A stretch of DNA of 64,000 bases. Origin: Reticulitermes speratus (lineage: Eukaryota > Arthropoda > Insecta > Blattodea > Rhinotermitidae). Where the stretch lies: NCBI GenBank assembly GCA_021186555.1, contig JAJKFL010000002.1:5035001-5099000 (forward strand), in the 5' to 3' direction. Each line of letters starts with the position of its first letter. Positions within the stretch are counted from its first letter, which is position 1. The notes under the pieces are model-generated. The model ran no database searches, was not told the DNA's origin, and saw only the letters and a list, made by a program, of their open reading frames with translations. Shown in pieces: positions 52,953 to 63,119 of this stretch. The translations under genes and the position numbers were made by a program.

Positions 52953-53652
52953 TTAACCGTTTAAAGGGAATATTAACCTGAATTGCAGTTAAAGATTTAG
53001 CTCGTACCGCGCAGTAAACACACTCCGTCTCAGTTATACAAACCAGTCAGTTAATGTTGTACAGTGAAATAATCGCTGTTTGTTCTGAGATCCACACAAA
53101 ACACATAAATACAGTCCGTACCGCGCAGTAAACACACTCCGTCTCAGTTATACAAACCAGTCAGTTAATGCTGTACAGTGAAATAATCGCTGTTTGTTCT
53201 GAGATCCACACAAAACACATATAATACAGTCCGTACCAGCGCAGTAAACACACTCCGTCTCAGTTATACAAACCAGTCAGTTAATGCTGTACAGTGAAAT
53301 AATCGCTCTTTGTTCTGAGATCCACACAAAACACATAAATACAGTCCGTACCGCGCTAGTAAACACACTCCGTCTCAGTTATACAAACCAGTCAGTTAAT
53401 GTTGTACAGTGAAATAATCGCTGTTTGTTCTGAGATCCACACAAAACACATAAATACAGTCCGTACCGCGCAGTAAACACACATCCGTCTCAGTTATACA
53501 AACCAGTCAGTTAATGTTGTACAGTGAAATAATCGCTGTTTGTTCTGAGATCCACACAAAACACATAAATACACTGTGTGGGCAGAACGTAGAATTGTTG
53601 AATGTTTAAACCTGGTGGTACATATATTATCCACTGGGCTTTATAGGGTTGA
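52953..53652 (+). mobile_element. TTAA-type MITE with 5 x 114-bp array, both ends visible
   Basis: TTAA-ccgtttaaagg at the left and 'gggctttatagggttga' at the right bracket five units (53001-53570). Inner right sequence 'acactgtgtgggcagaacgt' and 'cctggtggtacatatattat' matches the ends of the single-unit copies. This copy links the satellite to the MITE most clearly. Confidence 0.8.
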
Positions 53653-53654
53653 TA

Positions 53655-54560
53655 CATGATACCTCTGAGAAGTTTTCAAAGTCAGGGAGCCTTCTTGTGT
53701 ATCAGTGTGTCTTCGGCAGTAGCGAACCGAAGCTTAACAACATGGAAAACTGTAATCAAAAGAGTAATAACACATTTTAAGAAATAAAACAAGACAGAAT
53801 AAGTCCTAAGCTAGAAGTGCGAATGAGAACGGCGTGCGCCAACTGGCCTGTCATTTGTTTTCAGTGTTTTCAGGAATGCTGTTATGTCCTGCTTGTAATA
53901 ATGACTGGCCATTTCTCGTTTTATCTACGGCTTCCTTTATACTCCTGTGGTGATATTCTCTGGTTTATTATTTTATTGCGTTCTTAGTCCGTGGTGTTGG
54001 AGGGGGGGGGGGTTTCGAGATATGCGTTCGTACTGAATCTATTTGGTTTTTTCCGCATGAACTACACCATTCAGGAATTTGGACATCAAAGGAACCCAAG
54101 AAATGTTTACGTCTGTTATCCACCCGAAGTGCCAACAAGGCGTGTTTGTTATATCGCCATGTACCGTCACAGCATTTTTGCTCACACAGACATGAGTGTA
54201 GGCATTTTTTTTTGTTGCTTTAACATCGCTCATTTATGAAAGTGTTACATTAGTATCTTGTTCTTTGCCCTCCATCATGGTAGCCCCATTGCGAAAATTG
54301 TTATTCTTTGTAGTTGTAAATTTACGTAGACTAAGTGAATTTCATCGCACGAAATTTTTGCAGTATTTAGTGCTCAAAAACTGGCCGTTGCATGTATCCA
54401 TATTCCTTTACTTCGCAGTATTTTTTCACCCCATAATATGGTGCATGAATGCGCCGTGCAGTTAGCAAGGTATTTCTGCGGATTTAAGCAATCTATAAGA
54501 CTTTGGGACGATTTGGGGGACGAATCACAGGTAAAAATGTATCTTATGGGGCGGGAAATA
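53655..54560. other. Anonymous sequence
   Basis: G-run at 54001-54011. No gene or known element was recognised. Confidence 0.3.
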
Positions 54561-54564
54561 ATTT

Positions 54565-54851
54565 TTTTTTGCGTGATGAAGGGCCCCGCAGCAGATGCTA
54601 CGGACGCACCGCAGCGTTGAGGCTTATTGTGCAACCCTGTGATGAAGATGAGCAGTTTTTTTACCAAGTTTTACAAGTAATGGAGCACCAGTGGAATGAA
54701 ATTGACAGGGGAAAAACCGACAACTCGGAGAAAAACCTGTCCCAGTGTCGCTTTGTCCACCACAAATCTCACATGGACTGACCCGGAATCGAACCCGGGC
54801 CTCCGCGGTGACAGGCCGGCGACTAACCGCCTGAGCCATGGCACTCCCGGT
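54565..54851 (-). mobile_element. Family E tRNA-derived SINE, 9-bp TSD
   Basis: Head at the right: complement of 'gccatggctcaggcggttag', and B box in 'cgggttcgattccggg'. The 3' end 'gatgaagggccccgcagcag' is at the left. 'aaataattt' at 54556-54564 and 54852-54860 marks the target duplication. Less diverged from a tRNA than the copy at 2811. Confidence 0.85.
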
Positions 54852-54888
54852 AAATAATTTAGTCTCTACATTTACAATTTTGTCATAT

Positions 54889-55127
54889 GTTAACACATTA
54901 TCCATTTAGAGGCGAAATTCATGTAGCACGCATTTAAAGACTGTTTTCCTTCACAAAACACACGCAGCATTTACATTACAAAAAGCCAGTCGGTTAATAT
55001 TGCTGGTTTTAATAATGACTGTTTATTGTAGGAATCGTGTTAAACCAGTGAATACAGTATGTGGGCTAAACGAAAAGTTTCTTTGATGATAATGCGGGTG
55101 GTACTTATAGTTACCACTCATTAAAGG
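54889..55127 (+). mobile_element. Old single-unit TTAA-type MITE
   Basis: 'agccagtcggttaatattgc', 'aatgactgtttattgta', 'cagtatgtgggctaaacg' and 'gtggtacttatagttaccac' follow the family order, strongly diverged. The GTACCGCGCAG block is lost. Confidence 0.55.
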
Positions 55128-55450
55128 TGCTGCCCCAATGGAAAGTTTAATATTCTTCGATCCGCTGGGTCGTTAGTTACCAGATTAAAAAAAAAAATCA
55201 TTTTCGTACGGCGGCCATGTTGTGACTTTACATTCTAAGAGAGAATTACCTAAACAGCCAGTTTTTCTCATGTATCTGACGAATGCACAGTGTCCCGTCA
55301 GTACGTGACGTAATAGCCGAAATCCACAGTGATTATCCCTATCTATTTCGTCTACATGTGCAGTTAACTTTGTGAGAGGAATTTTGGGTAACATTTTGTA
55401 ATCTCTAAGGCAATTCGTCCCCGTTGTGTTTACAGTGTAACCGGAAGTGT
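55128..55450. other. Anonymous sequence
   Basis: No gene was recognised. Confidence 0.25.
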
Positions 55451-55484
55451 AATATACTCAGTACAAACACATACTTTGTTTATC

Positions 55485-55539
55485 AAGTATAACCAGCTAC
55501 GTGTTTCGGCTATTATATAGCCATCGTCAGACTTATCAC
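55485..55539 (-). ncRNA. Hammerhead-ribozyme-like motif, intact core
   Basis: On the minus strand: GUGAUAAGU, CUGACGA, U, GGCUAU-AUA-AUAGCC, GAAACACGUA, GCUGGUUAU. Stem II is perfect over 6 bp. Stem I pairs with two or three G-U and one mismatch. Confidence 0.55.
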
Positions 55540-55609
55540 GAAAAAGAAAGGTAAAGGTTCGCGATCTCAAACCTCCCATGCAGCTGTGAACATTCTTTTT
55601 TCATGTTCC

Positions 55610-55658
55610 TGATCACCTTGATGATGGCGGTATCTTAGCCGAAACATGTAGCTGGTTA
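55610..55658 (+). ncRNA. Hammerhead-ribozyme-like motif, C3 changed
   Basis: UGAUCACC, UUGAUGA, U, GGC..GCC, GAAACAUGUA, GCUGGUUA. Stem I pairs at 7 of 8 positions including wobbles. C3 to U should disable cleavage. Confidence 0.45.
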
Positions 55659-55697
55659 TATTTGATAAATAAAAGTTATGTTTGGTCTGAGTGTATT

Positions 55698-56515
55698 ATC
55701 CTTATGGTTATAACATTTTTTGTAGGTGACGAACACTTTTATTCGCTGCATGGATCATTTCTGCCGTCATTTATTTGATTTATTTGGCGATTTATATTAT
55801 TAGCAGTCTTAACCTCAAAGGGACTGAGCTCAGGTACTATAGGGTGTTTGTTAGAGGGGATTTTTATCTGGTGTTATATTCAGTTTTGTTGAGCTAAGAC
55901 AAGTTTCCTGAAAGAGGGAGCTCTCCGTCTATTCCATATTCCGTTTTATACAAGTATTTCCGTACTATACGGTAATGTAAGCCGTCTTTAACAATATATG
56001 GACACTATTAAAGCAGTTTGATAGCGTAGACCTTGAAAATGCAGGCTTCTTGCGGAAGGATATCGCTGTGAATTTAATGTTCCGAGTGAGAAGGTGTTGT
56101 TTGTTAGTTCAGACGTGCCACAAGCACGCCACTAGCAGGCTGGTGTCACTTTCTGCGTTTCTGAGAAACACCTTTCTTCACTGAACATTCACCACCACTT
56201 TTTATAAATATGAATGCCTGCTGTTTCCAGAATGAGGTTGAGCCTTCTTGATGCTAGTTGGTTCTGCCAGCAGCAGGTGTCACTAGCGGCATGCGTCTTC
56301 GATCGTGAAAGGCATATCTTAAGCTTAAAACTTGAATCTAGTAAAATTCTATTCCCTGTTTTGGCTTCCTTTCCGTATTACAAGAAAGGTAATTTTCCGG
56401 TTATATCATTCTGTAGGTAACGCACATTTATGTGCGTGTTTGTGTCTGTATTTAAGGGCTGTAATGGTTTTAAGGCATTTCTGTGTATTCGTTTGGACAG
56501 CTGCGTGTAATGTTG
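55698..56515. other. Anonymous sequence
   Basis: No gene or repeat family was recognised. Confidence 0.3.
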
Positions 56516-56518
56516 GCC

Positions 56519-56645
56519 ACTGATACACAGTACACTAACACAGTGACCACTGATACACAGTACATAACACAGTGACCACTGATACACAGTACACTAACAC
56601 AGTGACCACATGATACACAGTACACTAACACAGTGACCACTGATT
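56519..56645. repeat. ~30-bp minisatellite, 4 copies
   Basis: 'tgatacacagtacactaaca' plus cagtgaccac repeats with one or two indels. Confidence 0.9.
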
Positions 56646-56649
56646 GAGC

Positions 56650-57960
56650 CGTGATTGAGCAGTCGATAGTTCAGCTGTGGATATTGGATGACTTCCGGTT
56701 TTTTTAAGGAGCCCGTATGTCGTCACCGTGTTCACAAAAGCTCGCCAGTTGAAGCAGTCTCTAAAGGTGGTGATATACGAAGTCTGAGAATTGGAAGTGT
56801 GGAAATTTAAACGCCAGCAAGAAGTAACAATTGTTGTAACAATGCAGGTATTCAAATGGGAATTTTCACGAAAAATTCTGTATTTTTCTTACAGTCTAAT
56901 TAGTTTGTGGGTAGCAGGTAGAAGAAGGCATTATGTGATTGCCATATACAGGAATTTGAACTTCAGCGAGACAAAATCTTGAACCGCTTGTATCCTTCCG
57001 CTGTTCAAATACGTATGTGTATATGACAGCATGTAACTGGCTTGGAGGCATTTATTTCTTTAATAATCCACTCGTCGCGTTGATTCATGGGTACGTTATA
57101 GAAAGTAGGAACTGCGCCTTACTCATGCAGCATAGCCCCCCCCCCCCCCACTCACTCTTCACCTCCCTTGTCTAGTTTTCCTTGATGGCTAAAGCTCATT
57201 TATTTTGCCTTTTCATTTTTCGTAATTTGAATATGCATCCCATTTTTCATTTCCCCTGTTACAGAATATGTATTAATTTTAAAGATTACCCCCCCCCCCA
57301 TATTTCTCTCCCTAACTCGTTTAACCCTTTTTGGTTCCCCCAACCCCCTTTTCTTTTTCTCTATTTCAAACATTAATGGCTGTACCAGCAGTTTTATTCT
57401 TCAGCAAAACAAAAAGATTTTTTTAGAACCCCTTTCCCTTACGTCACGTCTTGAAATGCAAATAACGCATGATAGGGGTCTTGCATTTTGCATATATATA
57501 CGGGTCGACTCTTTGTCTGTGTCGCCGACTGCTGGAGACTCAACGAACTAGTTTATTTTAGTAATGCCTACTCCAGGGAGATGCACGGATCACGTTTCCC
57601 CACAGCGCCCCCCAGCACCCAGACCATCGTGGTCAGGTTCTAGTGTATTCGTTTGAAATATCATCTGTGTCGACGTTTCTTCATGCAGTCGCTCGTTTTA
57701 TTCCAGCAAATGGCGTGATGGCTGAAGTGTTTTTTTTTTCTTATTGAGTATGATTATTGTAAGTGCTTCAGGTATCATATCCACTGACAAAGAATGAAGG
57801 TGGATATGAGAAACATAATGTTCTTGCTGGAGACCAAATGGCAAAGGCGTCGAGAAATTACTTTTGATTTCACTTCTTATGATGCGTTAAGGCGTGGTTG
57901 GTTCCGAATAAGACTAAACGAACATGTCGTTAGGAAAGACTAAGCCAGAAAGTATTGTAA
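56650..57960. other. Anonymous sequence with C-runs
   Basis: C-runs at 57127-57139 and 57290-57299. No gene was recognised. Confidence 0.3.
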
Positions 57961-58027
57961 CCTAATGGAACACACAGTTTCAGTGTGTAGCTATCTTCAC
58001 GCATATTTCTTGAAGAAAGCATTAATT

Positions 58028-58170
58028 TTTTGTTCTCATGGCTCAACAGCCGTCGTGGACCTAGGCGTCCTCTGTGAGGCTTCACGATCACACTCGGACA
58101 CACTACACTCGGTAGGACTCCTCTGGACGAGCGATCGGCCCGTCGCAGAGATCTCTAGGCTCTTAATCTG
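58028..58170 (-). mobile_element. Family D SINE, 3' half
   Basis: 'atggctcaacagccgtcgtg', 'gaggcttcacgatcacactc' and 'ggtaggactcctctggacga' match family D. The head side is replaced by the CA-rich tract. Confidence 0.75.
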
Positions 58171-58177
58171 CAGTTCC

Positions 58178-58605
58178 CAACAAAATCACTCTCACTCGCA
58201 CACACTCACTCATACACTCACTTATACACACACACTCACATACTCATTCACTCACACACGCTCACACTCACGCATACACTCACTTATACACGCACACACT
58301 CACACATACTCATTCACACACACGCATACACTCACACACATACTCATTCACTCACACACGCACTCAATCACTCACGCACGCACGCACTCACAACACACAC
58401 CCACACTCAATCACTCACACACTCACACTCACACACATACTCGTTCACACACACACACACGCACTCACACACATACACACTCAATCGCTGACATAAACAC
58501 ACACTCACGCATACTCATTTATACACTGTCCACACACAACATACACTCAGTCACTCACATACACAATCACACTCATGTGTACACTCACACACATACTCAC
58601 TCATA
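58178..58605. repeat. CACACTCA-rich low-complexity tract, ~430 bp
   Basis: Imperfect (cacactca)n with atac interruptions. The 213-codon frame that includes it is a low-complexity artefact that starts in a SINE. Confidence 0.9.
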
Positions 58606-58619
58606 AAGCATCTTGCATG

Positions 58620-59284
58620 CAGTGTGATGTCGTCAAAGCCTCTGCCATTCATCTTCTGACATATGTCTGTCTTACTGACCTAACGATTGCAGCCAGTGGG
58701 ATGTCGTGATAATTTGGGGATTTTTAGGGCTTTTGCTGTGAATTTAATTAAATTGTATTTGATTGTTGGTTACTTATTAGACACTTCTGCCCGTGTGTTT
58801 TAGAGTCGTCTGCTTGTTTGGGGAACACCATTAGGGGAGAGTTGTACAGGGCAGACAGATCGTTACGAAGGTAAGCAATCTTAGCAGTCACCTGAGACAA
58901 ATACGAAACATTTAGCTGTTATACCTCCATGTTCTTCTGATGCAGCGCCTTGAAATCAAAAAAGCGCAAAAGATTTAGTGCTTGGCGTGACGATAAAATG
59001 TGAATCTTTGAACAGCAGGCGCTGCTGAAAGCAGTCCAGTTACTAAGACGTCTTGCAGTTTCTTATTTCGGCCCTTCACTTGCTTGGAGATACCAGTAAC
59101 GAGCTCAATGGCAGCACGATCGCTGTGTTCATAGTCTGAAATTGTCTATTGCAGAAGAGCGCTGAGACCCATAAAGGATGACGTAATTTCTTTCGTAATT
59201 GCGCGAAATCGGTCCCGCGACCGGCGGTACATGTGTTAAGTGATTTGTCAACTACAGTCGGTCATTGGCGTGGATCAGTAGACA
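58620..59284. other. Anonymous sequence
   Basis: No gene was recognised. Confidence 0.3.
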
Positions 59285-59515
59285 AATTCTGGCAGAATAA
59301 TAGGGAGGATAATATTATAATTGATCTTAAACCGGTTGAAAGGGGTGGAATGAATTTATCTGGCTCAGGATAGGGACAAGGGGCGGGCTGTTGTTAACAC
59401 GGTAATGAACCTTCGGGTTCCATAAAGTGGGAGGAATTTCTTGACTGGCTGATGAAGTAGTCGCTTGTAGAGGACTCTGCTCGATGCAGTTGATTTGGTT
59501 CAGTTTAATTTAGTA
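59285..59515 (+). mobile_element. Family A retroposon, decayed tail
   Basis: 'gggaggataatattataatt', 'tatctggctcaggataggga' and 'gaaccttcgggttccataaa' are in family order. The (TTAG)n tail is replaced by TTTGGTT-like sequence. Confidence 0.7.
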
Positions 59516-59591
59516 AGTTACCTATTGTTTGATGCGGCTTTCAATTGTGGTCGCGGTCCGTGAGTTGGTCACCCCTGGTATGATATCACAG

Positions 59592-59942
59592 TACAGTGAT
59601 ACCTCGGCTAACGAGTGACCCTACTAACGAATTTTTCGGCTAACGAAGATTTTTTTCGCTGTTTTTCGGACTCGACTAACGAATGTTTTAGTGGATGCTC
59701 GCGCTAACATAAAGCAGCAAACATGAACGGTCGGGCCATTCCAGGAGCTTATCTTTTCCGTCTGCATGTGTGTGACAAAGAGATGAGCTGACCACATCAC
59801 ATAGGGGAGACCCACCAACCAAAAAAAGTAAGCGACAAACCCAGGGAAAGCAGAAAGTTGCTCACGTTTCGGCTAACGAAGATTTCGGCTAACGAATGTG
59901 ATTCCGGAACGAATTATCTTCGTTAGCCGAGGTATCGCTGTA
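59592..59942. mobile_element. Tigger/mariner-like MITE, 351 bp
   Basis: The ends 'tacagtgatacctcggctaa' and, on the complement, 'tacagcgatacctcggctaa' are inverted, bounded by TA. Subterminal 'ttcggctaacgaa' repeats occur on both sides. Confidence 0.8.
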
Positions 59943-60378
59943 TAAGGGAGATGCAGGTTGGTGGTCCAGTATCAGGAAGGAGATGACAGTTGTTCTTCGT
60001 ATCATCGTCTGTAAGTTGCCCATGGAGAAGTACGAACCCCGTCTTCGTTAGACCCTGTCGGGGGGGGGTCACAAAATGATCACTAACCCTTCCTGTTCTA
60101 TGCAAATGTTTCATATGGATATCAAAATAGGGTCTTCTCGTTTGTGCGTATTGTGCGTACCAAACGCGTCATAAAAAAGGACCATGGTGTCTATTTTTCA
60201 GAATGATGGATTGTGATCCAACATTTTGTATGCATATATAGAAACGTCCCCCCCCTCTCTCTCTCTCTCCTCTCCCCTTCACTTCGTTAAAGGGTAGGTG
60301 TAATAAATCACGTGATACGAGTAGTGAAATACATTAAAGAAATCAGAGTTGAATTCATCATGAACAATACGATATGTA

Positions 60379-60421
<43 letters not shown>

Positions 60422-60935
60422 GGCCTGTATTTAAAAATGGAAAAAGGTTGCATCGTTTTTGACTTGATATGCCTCGGTAACTTTCCTTGTAACCACATAT
60501 ACGTGCGTCTTGTTAACTTGAGTGACTCTCTGTGCGTGTTACATCTTTCGTACATCGCATTTGAATTTGCAAAACGATAAGCGATATTCTATTACTAATT
60601 GATTGTGTTCGAACATTATTAATGATATCTTCATGTATGCTGGCTTTTTTTCAAGAGATTGTCTTTTGTGTAAGTTTCATTTCCATGGGTTGACATCTGC
60701 AAATAGGCGAAGCAAGACAATGCACATTGTACTAATATATATATATATAAAAGGGTTTTTGGATTTAATAAATATGCGCGGTATAACGAGTTTGAAAGCT
60801 CTTTGCGCGTGTCTTTGTTACAGGACATGTTGTAGTCATGCAGTAGCTAACAGCCGTGCGCCGTTTCATCAGTGCCATTATCCAGTATTTAAAATCCCAA
60901 ACCTTCTGATAACAGATTTCGCCACAATTTTTTTT
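59943..60935. other. Anonymous sequence with AT microsatellites
   Basis: (at)n at 60376-60418 and 60737-60750, and (ct)n at 60255-60272. No gene was recognised. Confidence 0.3.
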
Positions 60936-60939
60936 TCAG

Positions 60940-61455
60940 ACGCGTTCGTTCGTAAAATTGCGAATAGCGACTATTAACTTCGTCATGTGTGTCTGTCTGT
61001 ATGGAACAACTCGGCTCCCACTGGAACGGATTTTCATGAAATTTGATATTTATGGATTTTTCGCAAATCTGTCGAGAAAATTCAAGTGTTATTAAAATCT
61101 GACAACAATAACGGGTACTTTACACGAATACCTATGTACATTTATGATAATATCTCGCTCAATTCTTCTTAGAATGAGAAATGTTTCAGACAAAAGTTGT
61201 AGAGAAAATCAAAACACACATTTTATGTTCAATAACTTTTTCCCGAAAATCTTTCCGTTTATGAGATAATGTGGAAAAATATAGTACAGCCAGACAGGCC
61301 ACAGATGACAACACATGTACTCGTATAATACGGCGCATGCTGGATAACTAAGACTACAAACACACACTCATAATAATTAATACGTATAGCTTTTCCACGG
61401 CAACAATGGGTACGCGAACGCGCCTCAATGTTACGTGTTATGTACATTGTGTGTT
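60940..61455 (+). mobile_element. Family H dispersed repeat, ~515 bp
   Basis: Matches 49676-50190 block by block with scattered changes and a few small indels. Confidence 0.7.
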
Positions 61456-61651
61456 ATTTACCTCTTTAGTATCGTCTGCCGTTTCGTACACGGAATTTAT
61501 AATGAATGATTTTATTTCTCTCTCAGCGGCGGTAAATATCCCTGATAACATATTTGGGGCCCTAACTATTTTTCACATGCCCTTCGCGTTGAATGTTGTG
61601 TTTGTAGAGCTAATAATAGGCTTACACACGGCCGTAGGATAATACTTTGCC

Positions 61652-62057
61652 TACTAAATAGTATGTGCCTAATCAGAAACACGCTGATACTAAAATAGTA
61701 TGTGCCTAATCAGAAACACGCTGATACTAAAATAGTATGTGCCTAATCAGAAACACGCTGATACTAAAATAGTATGTGCCTAATCAGAAACACGCTGATA
61801 CTAAAATAGTATATGCCTAATCAGAAACACGCTGATACTAAAATAGTATGTGCCTAATCAGAAACACGCTGATACTAAAATAGTATGTACCTAATCAGAA
61901 ACACGCTGATACTAAAATAGTATGTGCCTAATCAGAAACACGCTGATACTAAAATAGTATGTGCCTAATCAGAAACACGCTGATACTAAAATAGTATGTG
62001 CCTAATCAGAAACACGCTGATACTAAAATAGTATGTGCCTAATCAGAAACACGCTGA
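61652..62057. repeat. 37-bp satellite, about 11 copies
   Basis: 'actaaaatagtatgtgccta' plus atcagaaacacgctgat repeats almost perfectly, with single changes (gtatatgcc, gtatgtacc). Confidence 0.95.
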
Positions 62058-62059
62058 TT

Positions 62060-62760
62060 TTCTGAGCCTTTTGAGAAGATCGACTTCAGTTATTGCAGCT
62101 TATTTTGGTCGACTCATTTACATGAATATTCACTCTTTGTATAATTCGTTTTAATTGGATAGGTTCTAATGTTTCTGAGGCTTTACACTAATTTCGTGTG
62201 AGAGGAACGCAGAAAACTTCCCAGTATATTTCCGATTAGTTGTATGTAAGTCTGTGTCACGTGGCAGTTCAGTTTTCAAAGTTGCTGAGGAACATACTTC
62301 ATAGTAAACATTACGGAATAGAGTTACTGTTTAGACCATTAAGGTGCTAGCGGTTTTATCATTCGTGGAACTTGGCTAAGTAGCGTGTAAGGGGAAGCCG
62401 ATGTGACTGATTACATTCGTGAAAATGGACAGGAAGTATTGAGCTCACTGCAGCCCAGACGTCTCAATTATTCCTCAAAATACAACGACGAAAGTCGACT
62501 GGTAAATTAGCATTGTTTTGGTTAGACTCTTGTGTCTTTCCTTTCCTTTGACACTCTTTGTCTGAGCCCATTGTTGTCGCCTTTAATTTGCAGGAGCCTA
62601 AGCCCATGAACTAGTAGAATTGTGTAAGGTTTTGGGGGGGGGGACTTTGCGACAGTTTTGTGTTTTATTTTTCATATTAAGAGCTGTCGTTCGGACGATG
62701 TGAGTGGCGTCGCTGTTCGCTCGTATTGTAATGTGACTCCTAAGTTTTTGGTGTATATAA
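62060..62760. other. Anonymous sequence
   Basis: No gene was recognised; G-run at 62632-62642. Confidence 0.3.
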
Positions 62761-62765
62761 ACTTT

Positions 62766-62868
62766 GTCTTGTCGGTTGGTAAACAGTTCCGGACGTTTCG
62801 GTGGATGGCATGGCCGCGTCGTGTCGGTTGGTAAACAGTCGCCTACGTTTTGGTGGATGGCAGGGCCT
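62766..62868. repeat. ~51-bp direct duplication
   Basis: 'gtcggttggtaaacagt' and 'ttggtggatggca'-type sequence occurs twice in tandem with several differences. Confidence 0.7.
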
Positions 62869-63082
62869 TCGGCGTTGGCGCTGTTGGTTAAGTCACTGCG
62901 CCACAAGACGGGAGGTTCCGGGTTCGATTCCCTGTAGGGTCCTTGGAAAAAAAATTTTCAAGTTACCTTTCTGTCCGTATTCAGTAGCCCTGGGATCCAC
63001 TCAGCCTCAAAATGAGTACTAAGGAAGTTCCTTGGGGCGTAAAGTGTGGCCGGCGCGTAGAGCTGACAGCTCTGGTGTCCTA
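62867..63082 (+). mobile_element. Family B-related tRNA-derived SINE
   Basis: A box 'tggcgctgttggttaag' and B box 'gggttcgattccct' are followed by the shared central block ('aatgagtact', 'ccttggggcgtaaagtgtgg', 'ccggcgcgtagagctgaca') and an (att)n tail at 63086-63107. It differs enough from the other B copies to be a separate subfamily. Confidence 0.8.
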
Positions 63083-63119
63083 GTTGTATTATTATTATTA
63101 TTATTATTTACTGCAATTG

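Larger units (their letters stand above)
55455..55697. mobile_element. ~240-bp element with inverted hammerhead-like ends
   Basis: Left arm 'tactcagtacaaacacatac' to 'aaccagctacgtgtttcggc' is complementary to right arm 'gccgaaacatgtagctggtt' to 'atgtttggtctgagtgtatt'. The two hammerhead-like motifs point outward, one per arm, with about 70 bp of unique sequence between them. No coding sequence fits inside. Confidence 0.7.

Noticed and set aside
57965..58606. 213-residue frame rich in His, Thr and Ser
   Set aside because: It starts in a SINE fragment and continues through a CA-rich simple repeat.
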